Assembly (NCBI GenBank): GCA_937988705.1
Contig: CALKIA010000317.1
Span: 1-8,781 of the forward strand
From: an uncultured Chloroflexota bacterium
Lineage (GTDB): Bacteria; Chloroflexota; Anaerolineae; Aggregatilineales; Phototrophicaceae
DNA: 8,781 nucleotides
Reading direction: 5' to 3'
A program made the position numbers and the translations under genes. Numbering within the stretch: position 1 is the stretch's first letter; every line of letters starts with the position of its first letter. Below are positions 6,339 through 8,781 of the stretch, piece after piece. The notes below the pieces were generated by a model. That model worked only from the letters and a program-made list of their open reading frames with translations, was not told the DNA's origin and did no database searches.

Positions 6339-7040
6339 ATGCCTGTTTTGCTGCTTGCCCGTGGTGATCAAGTCAGCCGTTCAATGCTTAAACAAGCGAT
6401 TGAAGCCCGCTACGGTCACAGCGCGCCGATGATCGAAACGACGAAGATTGCAATGAAAGGCCGGAGCCGCGTCAAACTGCCGTTCGCCTCCACGTGGATG
6501 CCGATCGAAACAACCGTGTACGTCAAGTTTCCCTCGGCCATTCGCTGGGACTATGTGGTGCGTCCGGTCGGGCTGCCCGTCAGCTCGATGAGCGAAGCCT
6601 TCGACGGTTCGACGCTGCGGCGAACACGCATGCTGCGCAGCCCCGAAGTGAATACGGACACCGGGCTGCTCCATTCGCTGCGTTCCCGCCTGTGGTCGAT
6701 GGCAGTGATGCTGCTGACGCCCCTGTCCGACCCGGCGATTCAGGTGCGCCGATTGAACGACACCACACTCGCTGTCGAAAATACGGAAACCGAAATCCGC
6801 GTCAACCTGATGCTGAACGAGGATATGACCGTCAAGCAGATCGCCACCGTGTGCTATAACCCGCTCACCGAACGCGAACAGGTCTACTGCCTGCGGTCCA
6901 CGAATGGGCAGGAGATGATCAACGGCCTCATGTTCCCGCGCCAGATCGATGTTCTATGGGACGACGAGTTGGATTTGGAGATGACACCCGTCAGTATTGA
7001 AACCAATCCCGTCCTGGAAGACAGTTTCTTCCGAATTTAG
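6339..7040 (+). CDS. Hypothetical protein, possibly LolA/LppX-like fold
   Basis: I do not recognise a named family with confidence. The 233-residue protein has no signal peptide: residues 3-7 are hydrophobic but Arg8, Asp10 and Arg14 follow immediately. After a short helix (~14-26) it appears to alternate beta-strands, with the motif KIAMKGRSRVKLP (36-48), then FPSAIRWDYVV (64-74) and later VRRLNDTTLAVEN (137-149). The pattern 'K.x.GR...ethv.FP...R' followed by 'VRRL...tL.V' resembles lipoprotein-carrier (LolA/LppX-like) half-barrel domains that also occur as stand-alone cytoplasmic or peptidase-fused modules; this is a resemblance only. A short hydrophobic helix (LWSMAVMLLTPL, 118-129) could line such a cavity. 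The start has a good ribosome site (AAGGA, six bases away). Its TAG stop overlaps the GNAT gene stop by four bases in convergent orientation. Confidence 0.75.
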   Translation: MPVLLLARGDQVSRSMLKQAIEARYGHSAPMIETTKIAMKGRSRVKLPFASTWMPIETTVYVKFPSAIRWDYVVRPVGLPVSSMSEAFDGSTLRRTRMLRSPEVNTDTGLLHSLRSRLWSMAVMLLTPLSDPAIQVRRLNDTTLAVENTETEIRVNLMLNEDMTVKQIATVCYNPLTEREQVYCLRSTNGQEMINGLMFPRQIDVLWDDELDLEMTPVSIETNPVLEDSFFRI

Positions 7041-7573
7041 GTTTTGTAGCGGTCGGGCATCGGCTCACTGGTCACGTTGTAGACCACAAATCCGCGCTTG
7101 AGATAATTCGGGAGCGCGGCCGGACCATCCAGATTACAGGTATGCACGTACACCCGCTGTGCCCCATCCTGCCACGCTTGAGCAATCGCCGCACTCAACA
7201 AGTGCTTGCCTAAACCAAAGCCCAGATTACCCGGGAACAAGCCAAAATAGGCGATTTCGGTATCGTCACCCTGCCGCTCCAGTTCGAAGTACCCCACGAC
7301 GGCAGCATCCACATACAGCACATAGATGCTGACTTCGGGTCGTGTGATGGTGGCTAACAGTTCGGCATCGGTCATCAACCGTCGATCGCGCCAGTGCAGC
7401 GCAGCGCCCACGCCATCGTAGAGACGGCGATACAAAGGGACATCGGGGGTTACCAACCGTCGAAGCTCTACTCCGGCGCGTGGGTTGAAGGCCGGCATAA
7501 ACTGGCCGGAGTCGGTCATCTCTAAATAGGTGACGATGAGAAACTCAGGAAAATCGCTAGCCGACGTCACCAT
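7037..7573 (-). CDS. GNAT family N-acetyltransferase
   Basis: Numbering is from the outer ATG (7579), giving 180 residues. The Gcn5-related fold is clear: strand VSIYVLYVDAAVVGYFELER (83-102), strand TEIAYFGLFP (107-116), the acetyl-CoA pyrophosphate loop GNLGFGLGKHLL (117-128) and the motif-B region AALPNYLKRGFVVY (154-167). The loop has Asn118 where the usual Arg/Gln of R/Q-x-x-G-x-G/A sits, a modest deviation. VHTCNLDGPAALPNY is characteristic of a bacterial subgroup of unknown substrate, so acetyl transfer from acetyl-CoA to an amine is inferred from the family alone. No signal peptide is seen. The ribosome site GAGGGG (7581-7586) is one base from the outer ATG but seven bases from the second ATG (7571-7573), so the inner start is chosen; the outer start would add two residues (Met-Leu). 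It is convergent with the preceding gene and divergent from the acyl-CoA dehydrogenase. Confidence 0.88.
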   Translation of the reverse strand: MVTSASDFPEFLIVTYLEMTDSGQFMPAFNPRAGVELRRLVTPDVPLYRRLYDGVGAALHWRDRRLMTDAELLATITRPEVSIYVLYVDAAVVGYFELERQGDDTEIAYFGLFPGNLGFGLGKHLLSAAIAQAWQDGAQRVYVHTCNLDGPAALPNYLKRGFVVYNVTSEPMPDRYKT

Positions 7574-7579
7574 CAACAT

Positions 7580-7730
7580 ACCCCTCTTAATCCAAATCCG
7601 TTATAATCAGCCTTCATCTATTTTGATGAAAACAACGCGCTCAGGATCGGGCAGTTTGCCCAAATCTAGCCAGCGTTGACCATCAATTTTTCACAAAGCG
7701 AACCAGTTAAGTTTAGTTTTGAGGTCACTC
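7580..7730. promoter_or_regulatory. Divergent promoter region with two inverted repeats
   Basis: This 151-bp gap lies between the divergent GNAT and acyl-CoA dehydrogenase genes. A perfect TATAAT occurs at 7602-7607, but no good -35 box lies 16-18 bp upstream on the plus strand. Because the core TTATAA is self-complementary, it could equally serve the minus strand. Two palindromes follow: TTCATC (7613-7618) with GATGAA (7625-7630), and GAT-GGGCA (7645-7653) with TGCCC-ATC (7657-7666). Either could be an operator. TTGACC at 7676-7681 resembles a -35 box but lacks a well-spaced -10. GAGG at 7721-7724 is the ribosome site of the plus-strand gene. Confidence 0.45.
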
Positions 7731-8781
7731 ATGGATTTCTCTCTCTCCGAAGAACACCTTCAAGCACAGAAAATGGTGCGCGAATTCGCCGCCAAAGAAG
7801 TGATCCCGGTCATCGGCGAATGGGATCGTAAGCAAGAAATGAACCCCGCCTTTCTGCCGCGCATGGCGGAACTCGGCATTCTGGGCATTTGCATCCCGGT
7901 GCGTTACGGTGGTCAGGGCTTCGACTACATCACGCTCGGCCTCGTGTGCGAAGAGCTGGAACGTGCCGATACGCATCTGCGTGTGATCATGTCCGTGCAT
8001 GCGGGCTTGAACAGCCTCTCCCTGCTCCAGTGGGGCACAGAAGAACAGAAGCAGCGTTTTCTCGTGCCGCAGGCTAAAGGCGAGCAATACGGAGCTTTCG
8101 GCCTGACCGAACCGGGCGTCGGCAGTGATGTGCTCAACATGGCCTCGACGGCCCGCCGCGAAGGTGACGTGTATATCCTCAACGGCGAGAAAATGTGGAT
8201 CAGCTTAGCGACCAAGGCGCATAATTTTCTGGTGGTCGCCAAGACTGACCCGGCGGCCGGGCATCGCGGCATGTCAGCGTTCATCGTCACCAGTGACATG
8301 AAGGGCGTTAAGACGGGCGATATTCACGGCAAACTGGGTGTGCGCGCGGGCTCGACGGGCTGGGTGGCCATGGAAAACGTCGAAGTCCCGGTCGCCAATC
8401 GACTCGGTGAAGAAGGTGAAGGCTTCAAGATCGCGATGGCGGCGCTGGATAACGGGCGCTATACCGTCGGCGCGGGCGCGGTCGGTTTGATCCGTGCGTG
8501 CCTCGAAGACAGTATCAAGTATGCGAAAGATCGCCAGACGTTCGGCAAGCCAATCGCCGATCACCAGCTGATCAAGCAGAAACTCGGCTATATGCAGCAG
8601 TGGTACGACGCAGCCAGTCTGCTGATTTTCAAGGCCGGCTGGATGAAGAATGAGGGTTTGCGCAACACGCGCGAAACGGGCATGGCGAAGTGGTATGCCA
8701 CCGACATGAGCGTGCAGGCAGCGCTCGAAGCGGTACAGATTCACGGCGCGTACGGGTTCAGCGACGAATACCCGGTCGAAC
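7731..8781 (+). CDS. Acyl-CoA dehydrogenase (3' end missing)
   Basis: This FAD-dependent enzyme is expected to introduce the alpha-beta double bond into an acyl-CoA, passing electrons to electron-transfer flavoprotein in beta-oxidation or branched-chain amino-acid breakdown. The visible 350 residues include an N-terminal helical domain (MDFSLSEEH), the FAD/substrate strand GAFGLTEPGVGSD (121-133), NGEKMWIS (151-158), a beta-domain ending in RAGSTG...ENVEVP (205-220), and the C-terminal helical domain with KDRQTFGKPI (266-275) and IHGAYGFSDEYPVE (337-350). A family member is usually ~380-390 residues, so about 30-40 are missing. In the common subtype the catalytic Glu lies shortly after the EYPVE segment, outside the window. 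The alternative isovaleryl-type Glu position (around residues 240-243, here DNGR) holds no Glu. Chain-length specificity cannot be told. The start has GAGG six bases upstream. Confidence 0.95.
   Translation, partial: MDFSLSEEHLQAQKMVREFAAKEVIPVIGEWDRKQEMNPAFLPRMAELGILGICIPVRYGGQGFDYITLGLVCEELERADTHLRVIMSVHAGLNSLSLLQWGTEEQKQRFLVPQAKGEQYGAFGLTEPGVGSDVLNMASTARREGDVYILNGEKMWISLATKAHNFLVVAKTDPAAGHRGMSAFIVTSDMKGVKTGDIHGKLGVRAGSTGWVAMENVEVPVANRLGEEGEGFKIAMAALDNGRYTVGAGAVGLIRACLEDSIKYAKDRQTFGKPIADHQLIKQKLGYMQQWYDAASLLIFKAGWMKNEGLRNTRETGMAKWYATDMSVQAALEAVQIHGAYGFSDEYPVE

Noticed and set aside
7725..8744. Three minus-strand open frames (up to 156 codons) across the acyl-CoA dehydrogenase
   Set aside because: The plus-strand frame encodes a clear acyl-CoA dehydrogenase throughout. 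The antisense frames have no domain signal.
1..8781. CRISPR arrays, insertion sequences, tRNA or rRNA genes, phage or toxin-antitoxin genes
   Set aside because: No regularly spaced repeats, transposase motifs, cloverleaf-like sequence or conserved rRNA segments were seen. The only repeats found are the DinB-domain duplications and short hairpins.

Overview
This 8.8 kb window of moderately GC-rich bacterial chromosome carries nine protein genes, seven complete and two cut by the window edges. Gene content and protein style (MoeZ-like E1/rhodanese fusion, DUF4395 membrane protein, several DinB-like proteins, acyl-CoA dehydrogenase) would fit a Chloroflexota (Anaerolineae-type) or similar environmental bacterium. 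That placement is an inference from gene content only. No rRNA, tRNA, CRISPR, transposase or phage gene was seen.

Layout, left to right. (1) 1-2110, plus strand: the 3' end of a DUF4395 membrane protein, overlapping by ATGA a small membrane-anchored thioredoxin-like protein, followed after 66 bp by a 420-residue MoeZ/MoeB-type adenylyltransferase-sulfurtransferase. The run ends at a strong intrinsic terminator (2139-2172). It looks like one redox and sulfur-handling transcription unit. (2) 2199-3539, minus strand: a secreted protein of unknown function with beta-propeller-like strand repeats, less GC-rich than its neighbours. (3) 3603-6227, minus strand: a compact three-gene unit. A Fes-like esterase (CBM48-like domain plus alpha/beta hydrolase) comes first, then a one-domain DinB-superfamily protein starting on the base after the esterase stop codon, then a two-domain DinB-superfamily protein. 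A perfect 12-bp hairpin (3569-3596) follows. (4) 6339-7040, plus strand: an uncharacterised 233-residue protein, divergent from the esterase. (5) 7037-7579, minus strand: a GNAT acetyltransferase whose stop codon interlocks with that of the preceding gene. (6) 7731-8781, plus strand: an acyl-CoA dehydrogenase cut off before its C-terminal catalytic region.

The window reads as ordinary housekeeping and accessory metabolism. The parts most worth a second look are the DUF4395/thioredoxin/MoeZ-like cluster, the esterase plus triple DinB-domain operon, and the two proteins of unknown function. No clear new defence or mobile system is visible.
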